A stretch of DNA of 48,760 nt, taken from the NCBI GenBank assembly GCA_013423325.1, contig BLJB01000062.1, forward strand, positions 1-48,760. Reading direction: 5' to 3'. The position numbers and the translations under genes were made by a program. Below the pieces are notes generated by a model. That model was not told the DNA's origin and did not search any database. It was given only the letters and a program-made list of their open reading frames with translations. Positions within the stretch are counted from its first letter, which is position 1. Every line of letters begins with the position of its first letter. This document shows positions 1-10,890 of this stretch, piece by piece. The stretch is from Usnea hakonensis. Taxonomy: Eukaryota > Ascomycota > Lecanoromycetes > Lecanorales > Parmeliaceae.

Positions 1-167
1 AATAAAGAGTACTAGATAATAAAGAGTACTAGATAATAAAGAGTACTAGATAATAAAGAGTACTCTTTATTAAATAGAACTCTTTCTATTAAATAAGACT
101 CTTTATTAAATAAGACTCTTTTTATTAAATAGGACTCTTTTTATTAAATAGAACTCTCGAAGAGAGA
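1..167. repeat. 17-bp tandem repeat that flips orientation
   Basis: A 17-bp unit (AATAAAGAGTACTAGAT) runs head to tail at 1-17, 18-34 and 35-51, with a partial copy at 52-64. From about 65 the array continues as related units containing CTCTTTATTAAATA, the reverse complement of the AATAAAGAG core, so the tract forms a long imperfect inverted repeat. Base composition is extremely A/T-rich, as expected for a RIP-mutated minisatellite. No coding potential is seen. Confidence 0.8.
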
Positions 168-1011
168 TAGTAACTAGAAAGATAACTAGAATTCGGGGGG
201 AGGCGTATAGGGGGTTAGTATTAAGACTTAACCCCGAAATTTACTACCTAGGTACCCGTTAGATACCTACCCGATTTTTTTAGACCCGGACCTATTACCC
301 GACCTACCCAAATTTAATTCAACTCGACCTATAGATCTAAACGGGTACCCAACCCTCCTAAGATTTACGTAGATCGATCTAACCCTTTCCAAGGCGTATT
401 TATAACGAGCTATAATAGATAATAGTAAAGAGGCTTATCTATATATAAAAGAAGTAAACGTAAGTCTTTAAAAATAGAGATAAATAGAGGAAAGTAAGTT
501 AGATAGAGAGAAAAATAGAGAGAAAGATAGAAGAAAGAAGTAGAATTATTTTTATAATTATCTAAAATAGCTAGAGATTCTAATATTTTCTCTCTTTTAC
601 TCTCTTCTCTCTCTTTTCCTCCTCGCCTCTATATCTATACTAGTCGACTACGTATTAAGAATTCCGTAAGCGATCTATAGTAAAATAATAAAGATAACTA
701 AGAAGATATAGAAACGTCTTAACTCGATACGATCGACTAGCGCGTAAGTCTATATATAGTCGCTAAGAGACTAGGAGGGAGAGTAGGGGAAGTACGTAGC
801 GTAAATAAAGACCTTAATATAAAAGGTACTTAAAACGGCGTTTAAGTATATTAAAAATAGCGACCTTTTTACCCGAATTTAGATTAAGATAATAATATTA
901 GAAAAGAGTATATAATATACGATAAAGAGATAATTTCTAAGATAAATTAATAAATCTAAATAGAAGAGTCTTATATAAAGAGTATCTAATTACTAGATAT
1001 CTATTACGAAT
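168..1011. other. AT-rich decayed repeat DNA, no gene
   Basis: Dense stop codons in all frames, abundant TA dinucleotides and a near absence of CpA/TpG are what repeat-induced point mutation leaves behind. I see no recognisable protein fragment; it is probably remnant transposon sequence. Confidence 0.7.
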
Positions 1012-1200
1012 ATTCTCTATAGGATATATACGGAGCCTTATAGGGCTTAGCGAGCCTTAGCGCCTTAATATTACGGGCTATAAGGAGGATTCTTTATATA
1101 GATACTCTTTCTTCTATATATATTATTATATTATTATCTATATATATAATACTACTTATATTATTTTATAATAAATAGTAGCTATACCTAGATAATAACG
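1012..1200 (+). repeat. decayed LTR-like sequence related to the LTRs at 2211 and 3290
   Basis: The stretch around 1045-1120 shares short blocks, in the same order, with the 191-bp LTR further right: a GCGCCTT block, then ATTACG, then a TCTT-CTTCTA block followed by ATA-rich DNA. Its left end (TATTACGAATATTCTCTATAG) also resembles a sequence at 3636 starting TGTTACGAATATCC, with differences that are C/T or G/A transitions. This fits a RIP-damaged LTR whose element would include the gag-like remnant downstream. Boundaries are uncertain. Confidence 0.4.
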
Positions 1201-1447
1201 TCTCTAGATAGCTCTATTAAAGCCTCGTCCCAAACTAGTGCCTCTAGTTCTAGAGGCCTTATACAACACTCGTCTATACGGTAACTCGTGTATCGCCCTC
1301 CTAAACCAGTGCTTTTATTTCCCAGGGCCACAAACCAGCCTCAACACCAGGTTCGCTCCTCTACCAGTACTCACATGTCCCTGAGTCCCTGTCCGAAACG
1401 ACCCCTGAAGCGATCCTTTCAATAGGCCATTCGCCATTCCATTCGCC

Positions 1448-1615
1448 ATGGACTCAATTAATATACCTGGTTTTACCGCAGAGCAAAATGCCTCACTACA
1501 AGCCGAAATCACAGCCCAACTTGCAGCCTCAAACAAAGTAATAATGGACCAAATAACGGCAATGATGAATGAACTCGGTAAACGATTCGGCCTACAGCCA
1601 CTGCCACCACTGTAA
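1448..1615 (+). pseudogene. gag-like N-terminal remnant of an LTR retrotransposon
   Basis: An ATG at 1448 opens a 55-codon frame beginning MDSINIPGFTAEQNASLQ and ending in TAA at 1613-1615. It is polar and alpha-helical in character, as in the N-terminus of fungal retrotransposon Gag proteins. Downstream DNA to about 2000 has a more normal base composition than its surroundings but is full of stops, consistent with the rest of gag being broken. Identification rests on position behind an LTR-like sequence and on composition, not on a conserved domain, so it is tentative. Confidence 0.4.
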
Positions 1616-2205
1616 TGGAATTCTACTCCGTCTACTCCGTAAGAGGCTCCGAAAGAGTAGGCAATTTCAGAAGAAGACGCGGAGATCATTGCGGAGAAGC
1701 AAGAGCAATAGCCACTGCACCAGAAAGAGCAATTGCCACTGTACCAGGCCACTATGGAGGATGATACGGAGGACGACAACATGCTTGGCAATAAGAGCAC
1801 ACTCTCCTCATTCTCATGCCTGTGCACCACACGATCTTCTGGAGACCCAGCTGTATGCCTCAGCAACCTTCTCGCCGTCTCGTTTAGCTCCTTTTTCGGC
1901 TCCTTCCTCGCCTCTTTTTCGGCCTCCCGATTTAGCTACGGCTACATTGAATGCACGGCTAGCATGGAAGCCTTAGGCGAAGGATGAATCAGAATCACTG
2001 CAAGAGCAAGGCAATAAGAATAGTCAGGCATTAACTAAGGAGGATACCGAGCAGTAAGGCAAGCACGCATTAGAAGCACTATTATTAGTCAGAAACTTAG
2101 CCCTACTAAAGCAGTTTTAATCCGGCAATACCTCGGATAATACGCTATTCGGCTTGCTTTTATAGATTTGAATTATATAGTAATCTACGAAGAATATAGT
2201 ACTAA
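1616..2205. other. broken transposon sequence between gag remnant and small LTR element
   Basis: The composition is mixed: a comparatively GC-normal patch to about 2000, then AT-rich DNA. Short open frames here are interrupted and have no recognisable domains. It is best read as the rest of the older element into which the 2211-3480 element inserted. Confidence 0.5.
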
Positions 2206-2210
2206 AAGTA

Positions 2211-2401
2211 TGTCATGGTTTCACCCCAACACCTTTCTTCATAATCTGCGGAGACGCGCTAAGCCTCATTGGGCCTAGCGCCTTAGCATTGCGCACAATG
2301 ATTTCTTGTAGTGCAATTGCACTCTTCCTTCTATATAGTCATTATTCCGTTTATATCCTAAATACTATTACTATTATCGGTCTATATTCGGTTCCCTAAT
2401 A
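2211..2401 (+). repeat. 5' LTR of the TRIM-like element
   Basis: 191 bp, collinear without gaps with the 3' LTR. By my count about ten of the twelve differences are TpA here against CpA or TpG in the other copy, so this copy took most of the RIP damage. Confidence 0.9.
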
Positions 2402-2618
2402 TAATAATAACTATCCTTCTAGGGCCTAGATAGCCCTAGTCGTACACTAACCGGACTAGTACTTAAAGCCCCGAGGCACACGGCAAAGCATAAGTAATAG
2501 GCTAGGTCCACGGCACGAGAGAGTATATTAACACGTAGTTTAACAGAACCAGTAGCTATTACAATAGGGTACGCTATAGGGGATCTACGGGGGTATATAG
2601 TATATAGAATGATAAGAA

Positions 2619-2690
2619 GTAAGCCTACTATAATAGCGAGAAGTAAGCCTACTATAATAGTAAGGAGTAAGCCTACTATAACGGTAAGGA
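2619..2690 (+). repeat. three 24-bp tandem units inside the TRIM
   Basis: The motif GTAAGCCTACTATAA recurs at 2619, 2643 and 2667, exactly 24 bp apart, with small differences in the last third of each unit. It lies in the internal, non-coding part of the element. Confidence 0.8.
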
Positions 2691-3289
2691 GATAAGAAGA
2701 TTCCAGTAGCTATAAGGAAGTACGGAATAAGATAAGAATAAGAAGATAAGAAGGTAAAGGAGAAGGCTATTAAGAAGGAATAACGAAAGAGGTAGGATAG
2801 CCACTATAGTACTAATGGATTTCCCCGCCTTCTTCTTACTACTACCACGAGCACTAGAAACTAGCCTAGCTATATACGGCTAGCGCGTCAAATTAGTTTC
2901 GATTCGGCAAATCATCGGACTTTGCGGATTTATACGAATTGACCTTATTCGATTTCGATTTTTTTTCGGATTTTTACTATTTTCGGCCAAATAGGCCATG
3001 CACCACCTATACCACTAATTCCCAGCACTAATACTACTACCACGAGTGCTTTCCCAGTGCTATTGCACCAATCGATACCCCTATTATCATGAGATTCGGC
3101 TTGTTACCACGGTCGCGAGCCCTGAGAGGGCGGAGAAGGTCATTTTTTCAGTATTTCGCCATGAAGGTAGATATACACGGTATACACGGAGGGGGGGGAG
3201 CATAGATTATAACGATTACCTCGCTATTACCACCTCGCTGTCATCATGATATTGGCTATAGGGACATGGCCATATGGAGGGGGGGGTAG

Positions 3290-3480
3290 TGTCATGGTTT
3301 CACCCTAACACCTTTCTTCATAATCTGCGGAGACGCGCTAAGCCTCATTGGGCCTAGCGCCTTGGCATTACGCACAATGATTTCTTGCAGTGCAATTGCA
3401 CTCTTCCTTCTACATAGTCATTATTCCGTTCATATCCTGAATACCATTACCATTATCGGTCCATATTCGGTTCCCTAACA
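3290..3480 (+). repeat. 3' LTR of the TRIM-like element
   Basis: 191 bp with TG...CA ends and a polypurine tract immediately upstream, followed by the target duplication AAGTA. It is the better preserved of the two LTRs. Confidence 0.9.
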
Positions 3481-3485
3481 AAGTA

Positions 3486-4227
3486 CCTATTTTTAGTAAT
3501 TTTCTTACTTCTACTATATACTATTACTTATCTAGTATAATAAGATATAGTACTACTATTACTACCTCGCTATTATATCCTCGCTATCGCTAATAGTTAT
3601 AGGGGTATAGCTTTTTCTCTTTTTTTACGGGCACTTGTTACGAATATCCTCTATAGAACTTATATCGTTTCATAATAATATCTAAGCTTTCTAAAATACT
3701 CTATTAATATTTCTTTTTTAAGATTCTATATTACGCTCTTTCTAGCCTCTTCTTTAATAAGTTCTTATATAATTTTATTTATATAATCTCTAGCCTCTTA
3801 GTTTATCTTTAACTATTTATATCTAAACTCTTTTCTAATCTATATAAAACTAGTAATAATAATAATAAAGCTATTAATCTAAAGTTATTATAATATCTTT
3901 TTATCTAAAGCTCTAGCTCGATAAAATAGAATATAAATATATTATCATAATTTCTTTATATTCTATATATAGTTTTATTAAAATATATTCTATTTATTAA
4001 AATAATATCTAAATATATAAGAGTTAATAACTAGATCTTTATTATTAATAAGCTAAATAATAATCTTATAATATTTCTACTATTAAGAGAGTTTATAAAG
4101 AATCTTTTTTTTATATTTTTCTATTTCTTTAAAAAAATAATTACCTCTTTAAGAATCTCTATAAGATATTATAATATTATATAAAGAAAAGAGATACTAT
4201 ACGAAGAAGAGAAGCGGAATAGATTTT
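3486..4227. other. AT-rich decayed repeat DNA, no gene
   Basis: A continuation of the AT-rich island with stops in every frame. A short sequence at 3636 (TGTTACGAATATCC) resembles the start of the LTR-like sequence at 1012. No protein fragment is recognisable. Confidence 0.7.
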
Positions 4228-4267
4228 AAAAAAAAAAAAAATCAAAATCAAAATCAAAATCAAAAAA
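4228..4267 (+). repeat. poly(A) plus (AAAATC)n tail at the edge of the repeat island
   Basis: Fourteen consecutive A residues are followed by about four AAAATC units and a further A run. Such tails are typical of the 3' end of fungal LINE-type retroelements, and this one sits exactly where AT-rich DNA gives way to normal-composition gene space. It could also be a simple microsatellite. Confidence 0.5.
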
Positions 4268-4501
4268 TAGTCTTTAGTTATATCCTAGTAGGCTAGTCCT
4301 AGCCGTCGTCCACCCTACGGAAATGGCATGTTTTGGCGACTTATATCTATAGCCAATGGGAAACAGCAGCAACTCAGCAATATTGCTTAGTGATGCGCCT
4401 ATGATTATTTTCTCTAAACTTGATGAGATTCATGTAGCGCGTCTTCTCTTGAGCTATGATTATCAATATGCACAAGGTTTCTGATCGTTCAACCCACATC
4501 G

Positions 4502-6380
4502 TTACGCTGGAAACGCCGCCCCATCCCCTCTGAGGTCACTCCCCGCACTGTAGACGTGTCGCCCGTCTTCCATATGACATCTGATTACTTGTCCCCTTCC
4601 AAAAACAGCCCTCCCATACCCTCTGGAGACTTCAACCTTATGTCCCAATGCTGTCAAGCCCTTCTCGGCCTTCTCGCTGATCCCCTCTTCGAGATAAATG
4701 GTATCCAGCAAACTACCCTCGTCTGGCATACCAGCCCCTATACAAAACCTTGGAGCGTCAAGCGCAGATTGCGGTTCATACTTGAACACCAGCATGTTCA
4801 ATAACACTTGGACATGTCCTTGTGGCTGCATGAAGCCGCCCATCACCCCAAATACAGTGTGTAAGCTGCCGTCTTCCGGGTTAGTGATCATAGATGGAAT
4901 GATGGTATGATAAGGCCGCTTCCTTGGCGCGAATACGTTGGGGTGGCCTTCTTCTAATGAGAATCCTGCGCCACGATTCTGCAAGGTGAAGCCGCAGCCT
5001 TTAGGAATGATACATGTGCCGAAGCCACCATAATTACTATTGATGAAGCTGCAGCCGTTACCGTCCTTGTCAGTGGTAGCAAGATAGACGGTATCGCTGT
5101 GATTGTGGGCCGGCGAACCGTGCGCTGGTTGTTCGGATGCTTTCTTCGGGTCGAAGATTCTGGCGCGTTCAGCAAGGTAAGGCTTTGAGATCAATTCTTC
5201 GGTTGGTACTTGGACGACGTTGGGGTCCGTGACAAACCAGGCCGCGTCTGCGAAGGAAATGCGCAGGGCTTCGATAATCGCATGGAGGTATTCCGCGCAA
5301 TTGTGATCCTTCTCCGTGAATTTACGAACCTTGCCCGTCTTCTCAAGTTCTTCTAATATTCCCAGGGCCATCAAAGCAACTATTCCTTGGCCGTTAGGTG
5401 GGTGCTCCCATACTTCTACCCCCTGAGATGGGGGGTTTTGGTAGGGTTGCTCGTCGAAACCTTGACTCTGAACCTTTCCGATGTCTTGGCCCTTGAACAC
5501 TAAGGAGACCGGTTTTGTTTCCTCGGTCCCTGTTTGAGCGTGATATTTCATATCTTCGAGGGTTAAGTGACCTCCGAGGTCTTGAACAACTTTTACCAGA
5601 GCCTCAGCTACCGCGCCTTCGTAGAACCCCGCTTTGCCATTTTGTGCAAGAAGCCGAAACGTTCTAGCAAGTGTTGGATTGTAGAACAGCTCTCCTGCCC
5701 TGGGAGCTCGTTTACCATCCGGTGCCTTGCTGTCCGTTTTCAACATTTCACCAAAATTGGGGGAAGCATTGCGAATGCGCTTCTCGTAATCTCGCCACTA
5801 CCAACTATCAGCACCGATCTATCTCTCACTGGTTTTTGTTGCCCACAAAGTACGAAACAAATTCCCCCACTGGAAAACCCTCTTCGCCAAGCTCAATAGC
5901 AGGCGTCAGGATATCCATCATGCTGAGCTTTCCACCACCAAACTTCTCAACCGTGTCTATCCATCCGGCTGCGGCGCCTGGTGTAGTAACAGCCTGGACA
6001 CTTGTCATTGGAATTGTTCCAGGCTCTCCGGGGCTCAGTCCTAAGTCCTTCCGCATTTGTTCTAATGTTCCGCTTCCTGAAGACCGGCCTGACCCGTTCA
6101 TAGATTCCACCTTCTTAGTCTTAGCGTTATAGAAAAGACAGAACATATCGCCGCCAATGCCAGTTGAAGAGGGTTCCGTCATATTCAAGGCAGCTGCTAC
6201 TGCCACGGCTGCATCTGCTGCGTTTCCGCCGGCCCGTAGTATTCTTTGTCCTGCCTGAGCAGCCAGCGGCTGGGTACATGCAATGATTCCATTTGTACTA
6301 TGGACCACGCTTCGACGGCTAGGAAAAGAGACGAATTCGGGGTCGGGGGAAGAATAGATGGCAGAAGCATTGAGAGGCAT
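4502..6380 (-). CDS. gamma-glutamyltranspeptidase
   Basis: Cleaves the gamma-glutamyl bond of glutathione and related peptides, or transfers the glutamyl group (N-terminal nucleophile hydrolase family). Two exons: 6380-5847 and 5797-4502, split by a 49-nt intron (GTGGGC donor, CTGAT branch region, TAG acceptor); 609 aa. The start is the ATG at 6380; the frame extends only six codons further, with no ATG. The joined protein reads SYF-WRDYEKRIRNASPNFGEML across the splice, as expected for the family. The N-terminal part has the AGGNAADAAVA block and STGIGGDMFC; the predicted nucleophile Thr (about residue 414) is in NHSDTVYLATTDKDGNG, followed by NYGGFGT. No signal peptide is visible, so a cytosolic form of the YwrD-like type is likely. 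It is divergent from the release-factor gene. A strong donor-like GAG/GTAAGT lies just upstream of the ATG. Confidence 0.93.
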
Positions 6381-6879
6381 GGTAATCGTGCCACACACTT
6401 ACCTCGCCAGTAGATTAAGAAACAGGTAAATCAACAACAGAACGATATGAGCCTGCAACAAAAGTAACGTTGTGTACTTCGAAAACCGGAAACATGGGAG
6501 CAAATAATTGACAATAGAGCTGGAAAGGAAAGTGGGGTAATCAGAACAGTCACTGAGAATATGACCACGTCATGTTTTCACAGTACCAAGGTCAATTGTT
6601 GTACGAAACGGCTCGGGAATAGAGATGCTCTCGGAGATATAAGTGAAGCCGTTATCATAAGATCAAGCTAATAAGATAGCTAATAAGAACGCTAAAGTAC
6701 CTAACAGTATCTTAGTTTACTTTGAAGTCAGAAGATGATTGTTTGATTCATTGTAGTCGCGTGCATTCGGAGAAATTCGGCCCGAACAAAATCACTCGCA
6801 TAGAGTACTTACTTTAGGTAACGAAGCACGAAGCCAATCGAGCTAGTCTTCTTTTCAAGATCCTGTTCAGTGCTGTAGC
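6381..6879. promoter_or_regulatory. shared divergent promoter region (GGT / MRF1)
   Basis: About 500 bp separate two divergently oriented start codons. No single motif stands out to me; both 5' regions and transcription starts must lie here. Confidence 0.5.
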
Positions 6880-8207
6880 ATGTTGACGGCGCGACCATGG
6901 GCTTGTCTACCACGCTTCGCATTGACCAATCCATGTCAATCATGGTGTGCGCTGCGTTACCAGAGCACCAATCCGTCCCCTGCGTCAACCGTCTCTCCGG
7001 CCTTATTGGGGAGAGCTCGAGCTCTCGCAGCTGAACATGCTAAGCTTGTGAAGCAACTTGACCGCGAGTATGATAATCGAGTAGCCAAGAAAGCCGGGTC
7101 TATTCTCCCCGTGGCCACGGCTTTCAATGACTGGGAGTCGGTCTCAAGGGTACATCTACAATCAGCGAGGCAAAATTATTGTCACTAATGGGCGAACAGT
7201 CTCTGCCAGAGCTCCAGCAACTCATCAAAGACCCTTCGACGGAGATGGAGTTACGATCCCTTGCAGAAGAAGAGCTGCAAACTACCTCGGAAAAGCTCTC
7301 ATCGATCTCACGCGACCTTCAAAACAGCTTGATCCCAGAGCATCCATTTGCTCAAATGCCGTGTCTCATTGAAATTCGACCGGGGGCCGGCGGTGATGAG
7401 GCTGGCATATTTGCTGGGGACCTTCTACAGATGTACCAAGCTTATGGCAAGCGGCACGGTCTTCGAGTGAACGTCCTCAAAGTCGATGCTATAAAAACGC
7501 ATGGTTTTGAATCATCAATTCAAGAGGTGGTCCTAGAAATCGAGAACCCAGGAGCATATGACATGCTAAGATGCGAGGCTGGAATTCACAGAGTGCAAAG
7601 AGTTCCAGCCACTGAAGTCAAGGGCAGGACACACACGAGCGCCGTGTTAGTCCTTGTACTGCCCAATTTTCCTAGTCATGGAGAAGATGAGCTTGTCGAA
7701 ACTAACTTTGACGATCCGTCAAACGATTACTATGTGGACCCTACAGATGTCAGAACGGACGTTATGCGTGCGAAGGGCGCTGGCGGACAGCATGTTAATA
7801 CAACAGACTCTGCGGTCCGCTTAACGCACATACCTACAAACACTGTCGTCGCTATACAAGACTCGAGATCTCAGCACCAGAACCGTGCCAAGGCTTGGCA
7901 GCTCCTACGAGCGAAGCTTGCTCAAGCACGGCGTGATGCGAGAGAAGAAGAATTGGCACAAATACGCCTCAGTGTCGTTGGAGTCGCTAGGATGGGTCGC
8001 GGTGATAAAGTCAGGACGTACAATTGGGGCCAGCAGAGAGTCACAGATCATAGAAGTGGAATCACCGTGCACGATCTGAATGGTGTTTTGGAGGGAGGAG
8101 AATCCCTTGACAAGGTCATGGCTAGTGTCAGAGAGTGGTTAAAGATACAAGAGCTTGAAATGCTTGTTACCAACGAGGAAGCTGCAAGAACAAAAGCCGA
8201 GAGTTGA
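6880..8207 (+). CDS. MRF1: mitochondrial peptide chain release factor 1
   Basis: Class I release factor ending translation at UAA/UAG on mitochondrial ribosomes. Two exons: 6880-7149 and 7200-8207, joined across a 50-nt intron (GTACAT donor, CACTAAT branch region, CAG acceptor); 425 aa. The N-terminus (MLTARPWACLPRFALTN...) is Arg-containing and lacks acidic residues, like a mitochondrial presequence. Landmarks are PGAGGDEAG, the RF1-specific PAT tripeptide in HRVQRVPATE (about residues 226-228), and the peptidyl-transfer GGQ in KGAGGQHVNTTDSAVR (about residues 285-287). Length is usual for fungal mtRF1. It is divergent from the GGT gene. The identification is secure. Confidence 0.96.
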
Positions 8208-10633
8208 TTTCAACGAATCCGCCCTCACAGTCCAAGAATTCGTGATACTTATCAGTCGAACTATGTGCCAGACGTGAGAAGACATTCGAAGAATTCGCCC
8301 CATTTGCCGGTACGAATGCGTGGGATCTCTGACTTGTGGGAAAGATATCATACGACTCCTACAGACAGACTAAGCTGATGTGTAGGTGTCGGTTGGATAG
8401 ACATAGAAAGAGACATGTACGCCAGAGGCACATCCTCCTATGGAGCCCACCGAATCAAGGTGTCAGCCCTGCTTGTGTCGACGCTAGAAGCTGTATAGCC
8501 TTATACTCCCCGGATCGCTTACTAGCATACCGTGTGGCTTATTCACCGAGAAAACCCGATGAAAATGTTCATGGCTACCTTCTCTGAGGTCATCAGATGA
8601 CTAGGTACTTATAGAAGGCATTCATCTTAGCAAAACTTGAAATTGTCGTTCTGTCGCTGCAAGCCCACAAGGCAACTGAGTACCTGCCTCGCTCAGCAAA
8701 TTCAGACTCAGATTCGGTCCTTCGCTTCTAGACGGCGGGTCTCAGAAACTTCCACACCTCCAAGGATCCATTTTACTCCAAGGATTATTTTTACTCTTAG
8801 GATCATTCTTGGCAAGATGCGAGACGGAACTCGAGGGGAAAAGGGGAGATTTTAATAGTACCACAGCTGCCAGCGATGAGACAGGAAAGGCACTCTACCA
8901 GCCAGCAGGTCTCAAGGGACCAGAGGGGCTATCAGTGGCGCGCTTTTCCGTGTATCCCCATTGGCGATCCTACTTGCGAGCTCACGGTTCATTTGATATA
9001 CAAGAAAATTCTAGCTAGGAGTTTCTAAATTGGTATGTGAGCTGTGTGTCTCAGGGTCGACAGGACACCGTTGCGCTCGCCTCAACTGCTTCCTACTGGT
9101 CTATTTTGTAATACTGTTGCCAGTCTCATGTGGATGCCCTGTGCCTTTCCTAGCTTTGGAACCCTCGCCGATTGCTTTTACTTTTCCCTCTCAGTTTCTG
9201 TCGCTCTTTGGTCTCATGTTCTATGCCGTCTCTTGCGTTTTGTTCCCGGACTTAGGACCTCGCCATGTGGTGCCTGCATTGACTTATAGTGCTTCCTGAG
9301 CGCCAGTCACCCTCGCTACCACGACGCCCCCACGTCTCCGTATAGGTTTCTGGAGTATCGAATATGGTGCGTACTGGGCACATGGATGCTAAAACACCCT
9401 CAGGAAACTCACGTGCAAATATTCCTAGAATGAGACATTAGGAACGTGGAGCTGCTAAATCAGTGGTTGTTCCTCACAATCGGCGTGTTTCTTTGCAACA
9501 TTTCTCGTCCTTCGTAGGCACGTTCAACGGAGGGCCTTTTCAGGCTGTTTGAACTCGCAGTGGAAAGTTATAATTTTCGTTTGCATGTGTTGTCTTAGAG
9601 GATGGTGCGGGGATGTTGATCGGAAGTGGGTACGAGCTCTGGATCTGTAAATTGATCAGAGAAATGTGAAGAAAATGTGGATCCAATGTCGGCGATTGAT
9701 TGATAAAAGCAAACATAACATGTGTAGCAATCTGTCTCTCGGATCAGCCCTTGGAGATGGATGGTTGCCAAAGTCCTTAATTCGTTGTGTGGCACCATGT
9801 CAACGGGCGCAATGTTTTCCGAAAGCTGCCCATTTCCCCGGCTTCGGCTTCGGCTTCGGCTTTACGCTAATGCACGATAACCTACGGTGGCTACAAGTAC
9901 CTTACCTTACTTAACCTTGATGTTCCCAGATATTTCAGTGCTTCATTACGCCAGCGAATATGGTCTTTAGCCCCTGGCCCACCTCGTTTCCCCTCAAGTC
10001 TGCTGTCCAGACAAGTGAAAGGAACTTACCTCACCTTACCACCCCTACCTGCAATTCCTAAAAAGTAGCATTTAACCAAAGATGCCCTCTTTAACGGGCT
10101 GGTTGGACAGAAAGGTCCTCAATTCACTTACAAGTACAATGCCGGATCAACGGTAAAACAGTACTCGTACCTCTGCGCTTCCGCTGTACGAGGCCTACTG
10201 ACTCATTTAACCCCTCTTTTGACACTTCTCACTTCAACGCTTCACCTTTCTATAGGTGCACAAGCCTCCAGCACCTTTCACACCAATTGAAGGTTGCCTT
10301 GTGGTAGCAATACAATCCTCTACATCATTGAACATGATCACTGCCTATCAAGTCTTTGCTACGCTGTATTATCCTTATCAATAAGCGTTATGAGTGCCGT
10401 TGGATGATTGAACAATCGTCTCGTTGGCCAAATCAAGCTTCATCGGAATTATTCAAACGGCCGTAATGCTTCAAGTCCATCTCAGACACTACCCCGAGCC
10501 TTACTCACCGCTCTTCAAGATGAGCTTCACACCTACTTTCCGCATTGCCCGTGGTCACAAGCGGTGCCTCGTAGGCATACGGATCTGCCTCAATAGCACA
10601 TCTGACGTCCACATGCAGAGACAAGCAGGTTAC
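8208..10633. other. 2.4-kb gene-poor stretch
   Basis: Only short open frames (up to about 90 codons) without domains, typical of chance ORFs; one at 9030-9299 is hydrophobic but lacks a convincing context. A short CGGCTT iteration lies near 9840-9862. The base composition is normal, so this is not RIP-type DNA. I see no supported gene. Confidence 0.5.
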
Positions 10634-10890
10634 CATGCCAGACTCAGCCTCTCAACGATCTGACGATCCATGTCACCACTGGGAGTTCTGGACTCATCCA
10701 GAGGATGTCGAATGAGTCATTGTGAGCTGCATGTGGAGAGATAGGCACCGTCTCCGTATAACGGACATTGCAGCTGCACCGGCATTCCTCCGCCCAGACA
10801 TGGGGTATCACCGCCGAAAACGTTATCAATGTATACTGCAATCTCAATACACGCCAGGAGATTCCAAGAAACCCATTCGCGGATTGGTAA
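10634..10890 (+). pseudogene. broken member of the tandem small Cys/Trp protein family
   Basis: An ATG at 10634 starts MPDSASQRSDDPCHHWEFW, matching the C-x2-W-x(1-3)-W start of the two intact genes downstream. The frame hits TGA at 10711-10713 but continues in phase as VIVSCMW...TDIAAAP, which aligns with CCMMF...DDIAYVL of the 11498 gene. Near 10790-10805 the homology jumps one frame to WGITAENVINVY...NPFADW, aligning with MTAKDVLDLW...NPIGYW, and ends at TAA 10888-10890. One in-frame stop and one frameshift suggest a decayed paralog. A spliced small gene using the ATTGCAG acceptor near 10772 is a weaker alternative, because no good donor precedes the stop. Confidence 0.5.

Larger units (their letters stand above)
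2211..3480 (+). mobile_element. TRIM-like non-autonomous LTR retrotransposon
   Basis: Two 191-bp direct repeats (2211-2401 and 3290-3480) begin TGTCATGG. The right copy ends CCCTAACA, giving the canonical TG...CA ends; the left copy ends CCCTAATA because C became T. The element is flanked by a perfect 5-bp target duplication AAGTA (2206-2210 and 3481-3485). A polypurine tract (3276-3289) lies directly before the right LTR, setting the + orientation. The internal 888 bp carry no gag or pol frame, so the element is non-autonomous and of the size of terminal-repeat retrotransposons in miniature. The LTRs differ at 12 sites, all transitions in CpA/TpG context. Confidence 0.9.

Noticed and set aside
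2619..2690. CRISPR-like array
   Set aside because: Units are contiguous 24-bp tandem copies without spacers, inside a eukaryotic retroelement.
3636..3700. possible right-hand LTR pairing with the sequence at 1012
   Set aside because: Similarity lasts only about 25-30 bp and the DNA just before it is pyrimidine- rather than purine-rich, so it does not look like a 3' LTR with its polypurine tract.
9030..9299. 89-codon hydrophobic frame that might be a membrane protein
   Set aside because: No conserved domain, no paralog, no promoter-like leader, and Cys/Phe/Leu richness is common in chance frames of pyrimidine-rich DNA.
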